DNA of 64,000 nucleotides from Tupaia tana (lineage: Eukaryota > Chordata > Mammalia > Scandentia > Tupaiidae). Below are positions 46,925 to 59,174 of the stretch, one piece after another (the stretch's first letter is position 1; each line of letters starts with the position of its first letter). Location: contig JAKSZU010000004.1 of the NCBI GenBank assembly GCA_026018925.1, positions 110,059,489 through 110,123,488 on the forward strand, in the 5' to 3' direction. The notes below the pieces were generated by a model. The model ran no database searches and was not told where the DNA came from. It saw only the letters and a list, made by a program, of their open reading frames with translations. Both the position numbers and the translations under genes were made by a program.

Positions 46925-47198
46925 CTTTTTTTTTCTTTTTTGAGGTTTGTGCCATAGGATGTGTATACTTGCCAAAGAGAAACAATAAGAAATCACTTCT
47001 AGTGGGGATGGCCACGCCACAGTCCTTTCTCCTCCATTCTCCTCTCAGGATTTTGGGCACATACACGTGCATGCACTAGGTGTTTTTTTGTTTTTGTTTT
47101 TGATTTTGTTTTTTTCAAGCTGCCAGGTCTAGGACTTGAACTTTAGTTGGCCATGTCGGAGTCCAACACCTTAACCACCATGCTGCCTTCTGGTCCCC
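46925..47198 (-). repeat. SINE, family A
   Basis: Antisense copy with a TTTTTG insertion near 47083-47115; head complement ccaccatgctgccttctggt. Confidence 0.78.
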
Positions 47199-47216
47199 AT
47201 TTGTATCCTTTAAAAC

Positions 47217-47428
47217 ATTTTTTTCTTTATCCATGATAGAGTGCGTGTGCCCCAGAGTGAGAGAGAGGAACACCCTCCACAGGGTGTGGTCACGCTGTGA
47301 TCTCGAGCACTCCAACGCATGCCTGGTATGTTTCAGGCCAACCTGGCTAAGAACTCAGACCATGGTCGCCATGTAGGATCCGCCTTCTCTTGAGTGGCGC
47401 GGTACCATTGTGCCATGGAACTGGCCCA
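47217..47428 (-). repeat. SINE, family A-related (old)
   Basis: Antisense diverged copy: gatagagtgcgtgtgcccca, gaacaccctccacagggtg, attgtgccatggaactggcc. Confidence 0.6.
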
Positions 47429-47429
47429 T

Positions 47430-48470
47430 TTGTAATCCTTAATACTTAGTAGGTAGTCCCCATCAGAAAACGCCCCTTAAACTTGGAATGGATTAGATAA
47501 GATCTGTGGCAAGAATGTCCCACTCCGCTGCTGTAGCACACGAGCAACCCTAAGAGATGTGTAAAAACAAGCGTGGCTGTTCTAATAGAGCGTGGTACAT
47601 GCTGAAATGTGCATTTCATGTCATTCTCAGGTGTCAAAAAACATCCCTCAGTAATTTAAAACGTAAAACTCACTCTTAGTTTGTGGACTAGAATTGGCAC
47701 ATGGGCCATCATTTAACAACCTCTTTTGTAAACCACTTGTTCTTATAAAAAAGGAAGCCAGCGGTAGACCTCAGGAGAGTCTGCCGAAGGTGGGGATCCT
47801 GTGGCACTCTGGCTGACAAAGCAGATGAGTTCATCCTTTTTCGCCTTGTCCTGGGCAGATGAGGAGGTCACATTGGGATTCAGAGAAGTGCCAGCTCAGA
47901 CTTCCCAGTAACTCATGCTTGTATTATTCATGTTATCTTTAGTCAAGGCTTTCTTGGCAATAATCTTTAAACCACATATACTCTATGTGAAGGTTAGTTT
48001 AGTTCAGCTGGAAATTTTGTCATCCACAAATCTATATAACCCAGCCCAGGTGAACCGCCGCAGGTCACTGGAGCAGATGTCCCAGAGAGGGTGCCACGGC
48101 CAAGCCCTCACAGCTCGAGCCATCACCACGAATGGCTGGTGCCCCGAGACATACAGTAAAGCTTAATGCGTTTCTCACACTGAGGACAAAAAGACATGAG
48201 GAATGTGATTTTCTCCTTTCTCCTCGGTGGATGGTTTTACTCACTTCGATGTCTGTAGATCACTAAGTAAAACCACACCCTACCAAAAACAGAGATCACC
48301 CTCCATTTCAAGCTACTCCAGTGAGTCTTCTAGAAGCCCTTTCTTGAAGCTTCTTCCCTGCCTCCTATCCCTGGTCAGCAGCAGTCTTGGAAGGGTGTCT
48401 CCTGCAAGTGCAGACTGTCCTGTGTGCTCAGCCATCCATGAGGTGACGTGTTCTAGAGCCCACTGCCTTC
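47430..48470. other. Intergenic sequence, no gene recognised
   Basis: No exon with family resemblance and no young repeat. Short frames only. Confidence 0.35.
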
Positions 48471-48473
48471 GCA

Positions 48474-48605
48474 GAGCTTCGGGATCCACTTCTTCGTCCT
48501 CCACTGAGCTGTCCCCTTAGCTCTCCTCCTCCCTAATGTCCTCAACCTGACTCGGCCCCTTAAGGAGTCCCTCTTAGGCTGTGAACAAGACCAGCCTGTC
48601 CTAGA
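48474..48605. repeat. Duplicated segment, copy 1
   Basis: About 130 bases (gagcttcgggatccacttct, ctcaacctgactcggcccct, gaacaagaccagcctgtcct) recur at 52430-52554 with about nine-tenths identity by eye. Family not recognised. Confidence 0.8.
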
Positions 48606-48899
48606 CCAGCCTGTCTGGGATGTGTGGTTTGTGCATCTGGACCGACCAAGCTTGGTCATCTACCCCGTCCCATTCTCACCCACGCCCTGCCTGAGATCAG
48701 TCAGACTGGGTGGATTTCACACCCCTTGCACCCTGCTCTTCTGCAACACCCATTTAGTACAATGCTATTCAAGAACCAGACCAATCTCCACCTCCCTTCT
48801 TAAGCACTGCTGGAGTCACTCCAGGGTCTCACCATGTCATGACACACCTCAGGATACTGAAGCCTCTGCAGACTCTTCTTTCCACCCTCAGTGCTGCTG

Positions 48900-49160
48900 G
48901 GCAAGCCGTGCATTCTTCAGTAACTGAGTGCCTGCTCCTGCCCTGTGCCAGTGCTACGTGCGGGGGATGCAGAGGCAGACAGGCAGCAGTCCAGGAGCTT
49001 ACTCTCCAGTGGTGGGAGGCCAACACTGGCCTGGATAAAACAAGTAAATGAGTGAATGCTACAAACTGATATGACAAATGCTGTGCAAAAGAGTAGTAAC
49101 TCGGGAGTCAAGAAGCCATTTTAAAGCTGAGGTGTGTCCTGTGCGTTCAGGGAAGCCATG
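48900..49160 (+). repeat. L2-like ancient LINE remnant
   Basis: ctgagtgcctgctcctgccc, gtccaggagcttactctcca, ataaaacaagtaaatgagtg follow a familiar old L2-type consensus. Confidence 0.5.
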
Positions 49161-49671
49161 CTCTACTCCCATCTCCTAGACTCCCAAAATACTCAGACAA
49201 GACAGGACGAGCCCCGTCTTCTCTCTGTCTCTGGCTATCTGTCTGTCTGTCTGTTTGACGCTCTCTCTCCCTTTAAATTTTTAACCTTTTTTTTTTTCCT
49301 TAATTTTTCAAGCACCACTTTTCAGCTTGGGCCTTTTCTTTCACTTGTTAATTTCAGAAGACATGTTAAAGCTGAGATGTGTCCTGGTGCGTTCGCGTGG
49401 CCGCTGGCACGCCACACGGTTTTCATTTTTTCTCTTTTTTGGTAGCACTTTTCTAGTTTTTTTTTTTTCTTTTTGCTTATATTTTTAAATCTTACTTTCT
49501 TACTCTAAACATCACTCTTCACACACTTTATGTCTAAACAGGCCTCGGTGCATAGTAGCCAAGCATCTAGTTTTTTTAGAGTCATTGAAATCCTCAACGC
49601 TTATTGAACCTCCTGCTTTGATGAAGAAATTTCTTTCTATAAATCTGAACTCCTAATCTTACTGTTGATAC

Positions 49672-52117
49672 CACATTGCTAAGCACTGTGGAGGAGAGAT
49701 TTTGTCACAGAATAACCAGAAACCACCGCAGAGGCACAAGAAACATGAGAAACCAAGACAATATCTCTCCCCTAAGGGAAAATAACAATCCCTCATCATC
49801 TACAGACAGTACAGTAGAATTCATGGAAATGTCTGATAAAGACTTCAGGATATTCATAGTGACAAAACTAAATGAGATGCAAGAGCTGAGAGATAATGAA
49901 CTCCAGGAGATGCAGGAGAAAAGAGACAACGAGTTCCAGGAGGTGTTGAAGATCTTTCATGATCTGAAAGAGGAGATACACACCATAAAAAAGAAACAGA
50001 TGGAGCTATTAGAGATGAAGGCTGCCCTTCAGGAAATCAAAACATCTCTCGAAAGTATTAAAAGCAGATTAGCCCATGCAGAAAATCGAATCTCAGATAT
50101 TGAATGCAAAAACCTCTGAGCTAGGAAAAACAACCCCCCCCCCAAAAAAAAAACCTGAGAAAATAACCCAGAAAAATGAGAATACTATCTGAGAAATACT
50201 AGACAGCATTAAGCACCCAAACATTTGGATGATTGGTATCCCAGAAGGTGAGGAAACTAATAAAGGCATTGATAATCTATTCCAGGAAATCTTGGAAGAA
50301 AACGTTCTAAATCTAAGGAGGCATTCAAATATCCAGACCCAAGAAATACAAAGGACCCCTAGTAGAATCAACCCAAGAAGATCTTCTCCAAGTCACATAG
50401 CCATACTGGCCAAATCTACAGACAAAGACAAGATACTAAAACTGGCAAGAGAAAAACGTCAGGTTACTTATAAAGGTTATCCTATCAGGCTAACCTCAGA
50501 TCTCTCATCAGAAACAATGTAAGCAAGGAGAGAATGGGAAAATATAATCAAAGTGTTAAGTGAAAAACAGTTTCAACCAAGAATACTATACCCAGCAAGA
50601 TTATCTTTCATATGGAAAGAAAGAATAAAATCATTCTCAGATAAACAAGACCTGAAAGAATTTGCCAGTAGCAGACCCACTCTTTAAGAAGTTCTGAAAG
50701 GAGTGCTCGACCAGTGAAACTAAAGACACTTACAGAAATAAGAGAACAAAAGGCAACCAAGAAAACGACCAATTTAATGCTAGGGACAAGAAATATCAAT
50801 AACAACGTAGAATGTTAACTTCCAGGATTTAAATGGAAAGATTGGACCACAGCAACACTGCATATTCAACAGAAGAGAGTCTGAACAGAAGACTGAACTG
50901 ACAAAATAGAATTTTATGACTTTTGAGTGAAACATTACTGATTTTTTTTTAACTATGCTTATGTCCCCAATTTAAACAGTTTACTTTCTTTTGAGTTGTT
51001 GATAGGTTCAGCAATATGTTAAAATATTTTTCTTGTTTGTTTCTTTAAATGGAAACAAACTTTTCTTCCTTCCTGACCCCTCTGGAATTGGAAAATATTT
51101 GGGAATATTCTTATTTTGTGGTAGAAGGGTTATTTGCATAAGTTCAATAATGCTTGTTGTATTGATTCAGGAATTGGAAATACTCATTATTGGACAGGGC
51201 TTTGACTGGAATGTCATACCTGAAGATTAATCAGAAAACTATGGAGCTAAGGTGGATCTCAAGTAAGCCAACAGAAGCTCGTAGAAAGATGGCCTGGTAC
51301 CATAAATAGTTCTGCCTGGCAGAGAGGATTAGAGAAGATACATGAAAGAATTTATAACATAAAATAACCTGGGCTTTTCCAGCCCAGCACTGTAATTAGC
51401 AGAGATTGCAAAAGAGCAACCACACCAGAGGAGTATCTTGACAAAGACTTTGAAGGAAGAAAAAGAGACTGATCTTTGCTAGCAGATGGTGTATCACAGA
51501 ATACTTGGTAGGCAGGGCTGAATTGAGAAGGTTTATGTATGACTTGTGTGCTGGGCATTTGCTTTTCAGCAATTTGAGTAGCTGACATGTAAATATCTTC
51601 TCAAAAATATTTAAAACCATCGGGAACCAGCAGTTAGCGTAATGGCTATGTCGCTGGACTCCCACGTAGTCGACCGCGGTTCACGTCCCGGACCCGGTGG
51701 CTTAAAACTCACGCTGGGCGCGTGTGCGTGCGTGCCCAAGATCCCGAGAGGAGAATGGAGAAGGGATTGCGGCGTGGCCATCCCCCCTGGGGGGTGATTT
51801 CTCGCTTTCTGTCTCTATGTCTCTCTCTCTCTGTCTGGCGAGCACACGCACCCTATAGCAAAAACCTCTCAAAAAAAATATTTAAAAACATACTGTCTCT
51901 GTTGTTATAGAATCACGAACAAAAATATACAAAATTATAAGAAATATTTGAACATTATCTTTAAAATTCAGTATTTTGAAATTTTTAAAGTTGTTTATTA
52001 ACTGTCAAGAGCTATGGAGTATGAGTTAAAATTTTTTGATATGTAAAGTAAATGTTTGTGGAAAAATGTAAAAATAAATTTGAAAATACAAAAAAAATAC
52101 AAAAAAAAAGAAAAAGC
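49672..52117 (+). mobile_element. HAL1-like half-L1: ORF1 remnant without ORF2, interrupted by a SINE
   Basis: 49676-50119 translates to an L1 ORF1-type protein with a long coiled coil rich in E, K, Q and L. The ORF1 C-terminal part (WMIGIPEGEE, then REKRQVTYKG and QPRILYPARLSF) follows to about 50690, broken by stops and at least one frameshift near the C/A-homopolymers at 50130-50155. After it come about 1.2 kb (excluding the SINE) with no reverse-transcriptase resemblance, to an A-rich end at 52080-52117. This layout is that of HAL1. A defective copy; 5' limit uncertain. Confidence 0.65.
51622..51884 (+). repeat. SINE, family A (young)
   Basis: Sense near-consensus copy inserted in the HAL1-like element, with duplication of aaaaatatttaaaa. 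Confidence 0.92.
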
Positions 52118-52429
52118 GTAGTGCGTTGGGATCAGAAGTGGTGAAGTGGGAGGGTCGACGGGGAGGCTGCAGTGTTAGTCCGAGCCTCACGAGGACTGCA
52201 CTAGTCCCTTGCCGGTTCCCTTTCACATTCCTCTCAGAGACGGCCTCAAGTCTTCTGTCCCTTTCCTCAGGCTCCTGAGCCCCTACTCCCAGCTACCTCT
52301 TAAATAACTAAAAAAAGAAAAATGAGACAATCAAGTAGAAGCTGCCCCAACTCTCGTCCGTCAACCCTCAGACCTCTATTCCCTCCAATCTGGGAGAAGG
52401 ACCGCAGGGCCAGGCCAGCATCTCCACAG

Positions 52430-52554
52430 GAGCTTCGGGATCCATTTCTTCGTCCTCCACTGTCCCCTTAACTCTCCTCCTCCTAATGTCCTCAACCTGA
52501 CTCGGCCCCTTAGGAGTCCCTCTCAGGCTGTGAACAAGACCAGCCTGTCCTAGA
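52430..52554. repeat. Duplicated segment, copy 2
   Basis: Partner of 48474-48605, with a 5-base and several 1-base gaps. The neighbouring bases differ. Confidence 0.8.
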
Positions 52555-52639
52555 AGGACTCTCTCCACCCTGCACACCCTCTCATTACGACCTCATTCAC
52601 TCTTTCTCTTCCAACTTTTGTTTTTTTAAAGTTTTTTAA

Positions 52640-52892
52640 AACTTTAAAAACATAGGGAGTGTGTACTCACTTGAGAGAGAAAGAGAGAAACAGTGAGAGG
52701 GAGAGTAAGAAACCACACCCCCGGGGGAACAGCCGGGCTGCAATCCCCTCTCCTCCATTCTCCTCTTGGAACTTCAGGCACATAAGCACCTGCGCCTGGC
52801 GTGAGTTTCAAGCCGCTGGATCCGGGACTCAAACCATAGTCAGCCATATGGAAGTCCAGCACCCCAACCACCATGCCACCTGCTGCTTCTTT
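52640..52892 (-). repeat. SINE, family A
   Basis: Antisense copy: agggagtgtgtactcacttg, cctctcctccattctcctct, accatgccacctgctgc. Confidence 0.8.
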
Positions 52893-53279
52893 ATTCCATA
52901 TCCTCTGGTCACTTTCCTTTTACACATATGACCACAGAAACTTGGTTTTTCTTACTTATTTCTTCTTTGGAACTACTTGTGCTTAGAATCATAAGGAAAC
53001 AAAAATGTTACTTATCTCGCTCAGACTCTGGTCAAACTACATAACTTGTGGGGCCCAGTGCAAAGGAAAAATACAGAGCTTTTTGTCTAAAACTCATGAA
53101 ATATTTCAAGACATCCTTGGCAGAGCATTAAACCAGGCTCAGGGCCATGTGACAGCACGAGTCACAGCCCTGGCCCAAGCCAGACCTTCCTCGCTGAACC
53201 CTCTGCCACATCTAACAATGAGGCCCACCACTCTGGTCAGGGTGTGTCTTTTCTGACTCCCAGAGACAGGATAGGTTGT

Positions 53280-53490
53280 AGTCTAGAACACATACTCAAG
53301 AGTCAGCCCATCTGGGATCGAATGGTCAATAGCAATAAACGCTGCTCCTGTTACTTAGCCTTCCTTGGGTCCAGTTTCCTCCGTTACTAAATGTGGATAA
53401 AAATTGCGTTCTTGGAGGAGTAATATAATTTACAAAAAAGCTTCTAGAACAGAGCCTGCTGCATGATCAGCATTTGCTATCACCGTCACT
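53280..53490 (+). repeat. MIR-like SINE (ancient)
   Basis: catactcaagagtcagccc, tgttacttagccttccttgg, ctaaatgtggataaaaattg, aacagagcctgctgcatgat follow MIR order. Confidence 0.55.
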
Positions 53491-53799
53491 GACACCCTTG
53501 TCACTTTCCCACCTCTCTTACCTCTTGTATCACGTGCATTTAGTCTTCTCCATCAACCCACGGCTCTTTGCAGAAGATAGTCTCTTTACGTACCCACCTT
53601 GTGGTTTAGCTATCACAAGAGCATGTGCTCACGGATCCCAGATCTGCAGCCCTCCCACGATCGGCCCATAGCACGGCCTCAGAGCCATGTACCACTGCCC
53701 ACTGGTACCCAGCCATGCCATATCTGAAGCGGAATGTGTCACCTTCCTCAACCCCCACCTTCCCTGCAGGGTGCCTGCTCTACCTTTATCATGGCATAT

Positions 53800-53900
53800 T
53801 ATATATTTAAGGTTGTATTAATAGCAACTCCTTGATAATAAGGACTCTGTCTTCTTCAAGCTTCTATCCTGTACCTAAATCAAGAAATGGCTTAAAAACT
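53800..53900 (+). repeat. L2-like 3' end
   Basis: caactccttgataataagga, ctctgtcttcttcaagcttc resemble the L2 3' end. Confidence 0.4.
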
Positions 53901-53989
53901 GACAGCTGAAATAGATGCAATGACATTTGTTTTCTTTCTACTTTCTCTTTCATTCTTTCATTCACTCTTCCTTCTTTCTTTCTTTTATT

Positions 53990-54232
53990 TAAGTTTCTTT
54001 TTTCATGACAGTGAGTGTGAAAAAGAGAAGGAGAAGGAGAGAAAGTAGGCCCCCTCAGTAGGGTCTCACGATGCATCCTCCCCCAGGTCTTTCGAGCAGG
54101 GTACGGATGGTACACAGGAGACAGGGTTGGAGAGGTTGACCCAGGAACCAAACCCCGCCCTTCCATATGAATCCAGCATGGCCGAGCTGTGTGCCACCAC
54201 TGTGCCACCACAGCTGACCCCTGACTGCAGTG
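53990..54232 (-). repeat. SINE, family C
   Basis: Antisense copy: gtttcttttttcatgacagt tail, gacccaggaaccaaacccc, gtgccaccacagctgacccc. Confidence 0.75.
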
Positions 54233-54756
54233 GTTTTCTGCTTACCAGTTCAGTTTCCCACAAGAAGTGGAAGCTTGTCCTGATTTCATTCCACCTGTCT
54301 GGAGTCAAGATACTCCGCCTCAGGTATAATTCGAGGGGACTGGGCTCTACTCCCCAGATCTGAGACTGTCTCGAGTGGATGCTGTCACCCAGAGCTCCTT
54401 TACTATGTCCACTGGGATTCAGAGTTGACCGTCTAAAACCTCTAGCTGCCTTGCCCTGCTCAGTAGACAGGACTCCCAGAATACAGGTATGACTTTTAAT
54501 CATGGAATGTATTTTGATTTTTTTCTGACTAAATGTTTTCTTGAAATTAAAAAGCAATAATATTTTGGCTCTCTAGAACTCCTTAAGAAAACTTAAAAGT
54601 TTAAGTGAGTCTTATGATTTAACCACTTGTATGCTAGCTAGCATATCCAGCCAGTGTTGAAGTGTTTTTCTTTTGAAACCAAGGAAATACTCCTGTAAAT
54701 TAAAATTCAGTTAGACCTCTCTGGTTGTTAGTTGTTTGCTCTTTGTTGTTTGCTTT

Positions 54757-54985
54757 TTGGCTTTTTTTGCCAGAAGGTGTGTGTACTTGTCAGAGAGAGA
54801 GAGAGAGGACGCATGCCCCTGATGCGGGTGGTCACCATGCGACATTTCTCTTCCTCCTTTATGTGAGAATGGGAGGTGCACATGCCCCTGGGGTGAGTTT
54901 CAAGCCGGGGCTGGAATTCAGACTGCAGTGGGCATGCGGAACTCAGCTCCCCATGCTCGGCCGCGGCATGATGAGGCCAGCCCGC
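54757..54985 (-). repeat. SINE, family A (old)
   Basis: Antisense copy: ttgccagaaggtgtgtgtac, cctggggtgagtttcaagc; head end diverged. Confidence 0.65.
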
Positions 54986-54989
54986 TCTT

Positions 54990-56860
54990 GTTTCATAACA
55001 GACCGTTTGTATAATATTTGGGCTAATATAAGATGAGGCGTGATGCTCTGTTACTACACACTGGTATACAAGACTTGGACAATCAACACAGGAACAGCAT
55101 CTGCTATATTCAATCTCTTACTGCCATCGGTTTCCCATGTTGTTTCCCCAAAAGCTAACACTTACGAAGCCGTCTCTCGTTGTTACATTAAATATGGTAA
55201 TTATGAAGATTAGAATACTATTAAAATCTAAAACGAACCCTGAACAGCTCACAGTATTATATAATAATGACTCTCGGGAAAGCGCCAACTTGCAACAAAT
55301 GTTCTTCTAAGAAAAGAAAAGGTAGTGACTTACCCGTGGTCTGCAGTGTGCTCTCATCCGTTCCACAGAGTAGTCTGCACTGACCACGGCGTCTTGTAAA
55401 GAGCTTTAGCAGACCCGAGCAGGTCAAGAAGAAAACGACCAGGGTAGCAATGCAATTTCAAATCATAAGCTATGATGAACCATTAAATAAGGAATATGTC
55501 ACTACGTAAAGAAAAATTGAAAAACCTTTTCTAATATTTGAGAATCATCATATAAAGAACATGTACTTTTTCTATGTAATCACAGAACACGACACTAGGA
55601 TTGATGAGTAGACACTTTAGAGAAATATATTTCAGCTCAATGTGAAGAAGATTGTATTCATAATCAGAGTTGTCTGAAAATGAGCGGGCTGACTTGGGAG
55701 GTTACACCATCCCCATGTCTAGAGAGTTCCAGCAGACAATGGATGGCCTTTACTCAGGAATGTAAGAAAGGGTGATCACACATATAGTGAGGGCTGGTGA
55801 CACTTGCAGAGCTTAAATTCTGTGATTCTCTAACACAAAGAGATTTCAGAGCTCCAGAAGGGATCTCTAATTCCCCCCAGCCTCTGAATTTTCTGAGATT
55901 CCCAATAAATTGACCTGGATTCCTACACAACATCCAAGCAGCAGTGTGGACTCGATCAGTGAATTGGGAAACACAAAGGCTGCTCGTGTGGTGCATCGGC
56001 TCACATGCACATTTGTCTCAGGGATGGATTTGTCTAAAGTAGATCTCTTCAGATGCATACACACACACACACACACACACACAGACATACACTCACATGA
56101 TGTATGAATAGATACATGTATGTTTAAGTAGATTTAATTAATAGTGCACAAATAAAAGAGGACTCTGTAGAAATTATCAAGGGTCTCTGAGATCTGAAGT
56201 TTGATAGAATCAAGAGACATAATTCTAACAATCTGGTGGCTAGAGCTAACATGAACAACTATTCGTTTCTTCCCCCCTACAAACACCAAAATACCAGTAC
56301 GAAGTAATTTCGAAAAAAGAGTAAGAAGTCTCCGGGTTCATAGAGAGAGCTCACAGCCAGAGCAGTAAGTTCATGACCTCGTGTCAGAATAGTCGAGGGA
56401 AAAACGGGGCTAGACAGGCCCAGGGACCGTAAGCTAAAACCTGAAGGCCCGGTATGACCTCCGCACAGAGCCTGGAGCTTACAGGGAAACAAAGTCTAGG
56501 GGCACTTTGACTTCCGTCACAGAGAAGCGTTAGGGAGATTAATTTTGTATGGGTTTCTGGGTTGGGAAAATATGTTCCCGTGAAAAGTAGAAACTGCAGA
56601 TCTACAACATACATGGGTGTGGAATCCAAATGTACTCTACGCGCATGCGTGCTGTTTAAATTCTTAAGGGAAGACATTGACAGACCATGAAAGATCCAGA
56701 ATACATGGCAAAGGGGGTGGAGAACGGTTCGTATATAATTCAAGTGTGTGGAACTCCAAAGAAAGCAAAATCCCCGCTGATGGTGAAGTTGAACATTTTA
56801 AACCACTTAAATGAAAATGATCTAAAGCAAGGCAGTATCAACAGATATAAAAATAGGATG
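54990..56860. other. Intergenic sequence, no gene recognised
   Basis: Contains a CA run at 56060-56083 and A-rich parts that may be decayed L1. Open frames up to 119 codons show no resemblance to known proteins. Confidence 0.35.
56060..56083. repeat. (CA)n microsatellite
   Basis: CA run of about 12 units. Confidence 0.93.
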
Positions 56861-56862
56861 AT

Positions 56863-57118
56863 TGGGAACCAGCAGTTAGCGTAATGGCTATGTCGCTGGA
56901 CCGCGTTTCGCTTCCCAGACCCGGTGGCTTAAAACTCACACCGGGCATGTGTGCGTGCGTGCCCAAGATCCCGAGAGGAGAATGGAGGAGAAGGGATTGC
57001 GGCGTGGCCATCCCCCCTGGGGGGTGATATCTCGCTTTCTGTCTCTCTGTCTCTCTCTGTCTGTCTGGCGAGTGCACGTGCCCTATAGCGAAAACCTCTC
57101 CAAAATAAATAAATAAAT
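56863..57118 (+). repeat. SINE, family A (young)
   Basis: Sense near-consensus copy with a small deletion in the head. Exact duplication of aaataggatgattg on both sides. Confidence 0.93.
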
Positions 57119-57129
57119 AGGATGATTGA

Positions 57130-58100
57130 CCTCTCAAATATTTGAGATGGTACAACAATCTCAAGTGTAAGACGATGAAACAACCTAGGAACAACAGAAC
57201 AATATCAAGAAAATATAAGATGAGTTTAAAGTTATTAAGGAGCCAAAAGAATGACTATAATTCACAAGAAAATGGCTAAAGGAAAAGAAAAAGCCCAATT
57301 TGTAGGAAAGCATAAGAATAGAAATCAGACTCGACACAGAAGACTAACCAGATGGCAAGCATTGGAGGAATTATCTAGCAGACAGGTGAGAAAGTGATAG
57401 AACCAGTAAAGAGAAGTTTGGACACACCGGGGACAGTGTAAGAAAGTTTAGTATGTGAAGAAAACTCTAAAACATGATCGTCATTGTTGAGCTCTCTGCA
57501 GAAGATTCTCAACCGAATAAGTTAGACAGAGGAGAGACACAATGAGATTTAGTTCCTTCCTTGTAAAGGAAGGAAACAATGGGATGCAAGCATGTAGAAA
57601 ACACTGATAAAAAGCTTATCTAAAAATTAACTGTAACAATAGTACAAATTATAACTCATTGGGAATTAAAGTAGGTAAAAAATAAAATACCAGAAAATAG
57701 CAAGTTAGAATAAGTTAAAACTAGAAGAGCAAATAGTAGTTGGAAATAAAAATTTTATAATAGTTTTATTGGAATTCTTATATAACTAATTAGCTGCCAT
57801 GATTAGACAGATATTTGTATTGACATTTAAAAGTAATCAGTAAAAGACTAGAAATAGAATATGTAACTTACAAGCCAGTAGAAGGAAAAAATACAGGTGA
57901 CAAAAAATGTTAATGCAATCAATCAAATAAAAGGGCAAAAGGGAAGAAAAACAACTAAGACATGCTAAGTAGAGAATGCAAGTTAATAAGCAACACATCA
58001 GAATATACCAGTAATTCTAAAAATGAATATAAATCGAACAGTAATATAAAAATGCAATGCCTAATTAAAAACTAAGAGTGAAAGAATTCTTACAGTGAGA
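57130..58100 (+). repeat. A-rich stretch, possible decayed L1
   Basis: Strongly A-rich with no open frame; composition and some phrases suggest old sense-strand L1 sequence. Confidence 0.3.
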
Positions 58101-59000
58101 GAGCACCTGAGTAAAACTTACAAGCACACGGTGGTGTGGGTCCCTAAGTGCACATCCACGTGTACCTACAGCCTTCCACGTGCACAGGAAGGATGCACAC
58201 CACTTCCAGGAGAGCGGACACCTTGGAGAGGGAGGGAAGGCAGTGGGACTGGGGGAGGGGGGATACAGAGCTTTAGTTATTACTTCAAAAAGTATTTTGT
58301 AACAAATATGGCTAAATGGCAATATATAGAAGGCCTCAGACGTGCAATTTTTGGCTTCACAATGGTGCAAAGACAATGGGCATTCCATAGAAACCACACA
58401 ACCATTCTGTTTTTCACTTGCACTCTAGCAGTCAGTAAATTACAGGGGCTAGTCAAGTGTGTTAGGTGATCGTAGCCAACTGCAGGCTCACCTAAGCGCT
58501 CTCAGTATGTTTAAGGCAGGCGAGGCTAAGCTACGATGCTCAGCAGGTTAGGTGTATGAAATGCACTTTAGACTTACACCGTTCCCAGATTACCATGCGT
58601 GCATTGGGACATAGCCATACCAGAAGTGGAGGAGTATCTGTGTATGTTAAATCTGGCTGATATGTACATAAATATCGGAGAGCAGGGCTTCCCGGTCACT
58701 TTGACTTCATGCCACATCATCAAGTAAAACAAAACATCTACAGTGCAGTGAGTGACGGCGTGAGGCTGCCGTAAGTTCTGTGGAATGGTCAGGGGAAGCA
58801 GTAGCCCAAGACACTCCTCGCCACCACGTTGGATGAGGGGATTCATGATATCAGCACACACAAACCACCCAGTTACTACTGCCCAGGTCCCCTGCACACA
58901 GGGGGAAGCTCTACTTTCTACTCTTGTCTACATTTTTCTGTATATTTGAGCTATTGAAAAGCTGTCAAAAGAGAAGATCTACTTTTTTAAATTTTTGTTT
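58101..59000. other. Intergenic sequence, no gene recognised
   Basis: Part of 58440-58700 (gctaagctacgatgctcagc, taggtgtatgaaatgcactt) looks like an old interspersed element that I cannot name. Confidence 0.35.
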
Positions 59001-59034
59001 ATTTTTTAAAAGAATTATTTTATTTAAATTTATT

Positions 59035-59174
59035 TATTTAATTTTCTTAGATTTGATCAGAGAGGGATAGAGCAAGAGAAAGTGAGAAAGAAAGACACCG
59101 GGTCTGGGACTCGAACCATGATCAGCCACGTGCGAGTCCAGTCCTTTAACAACCATACTACCTGCCAACCCCGA
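59035..59174 (-). repeat. SINE, family B
   Basis: Antisense copy: ttagatttgatcagagaggg, gggtctgggactcgaaccat, accatactacctgccaaccc. Confidence 0.8.

Noticed and set aside
49676-50522. 147- and 97-codon frames as a host coiled-coil gene
   Set aside because: Match L1/HAL1 ORF1 type in order and context, with a frame break and stops between the pieces.
54066-54557. 163-codon antisense frame
   Set aside because: Half lies in a family C SINE; no conserved motif.
56863-56940. tRNA genes (A-box and B-box motifs in several places)
   Set aside because: These are SINE heads: no closed cloverleaf and always followed by the SINE body.
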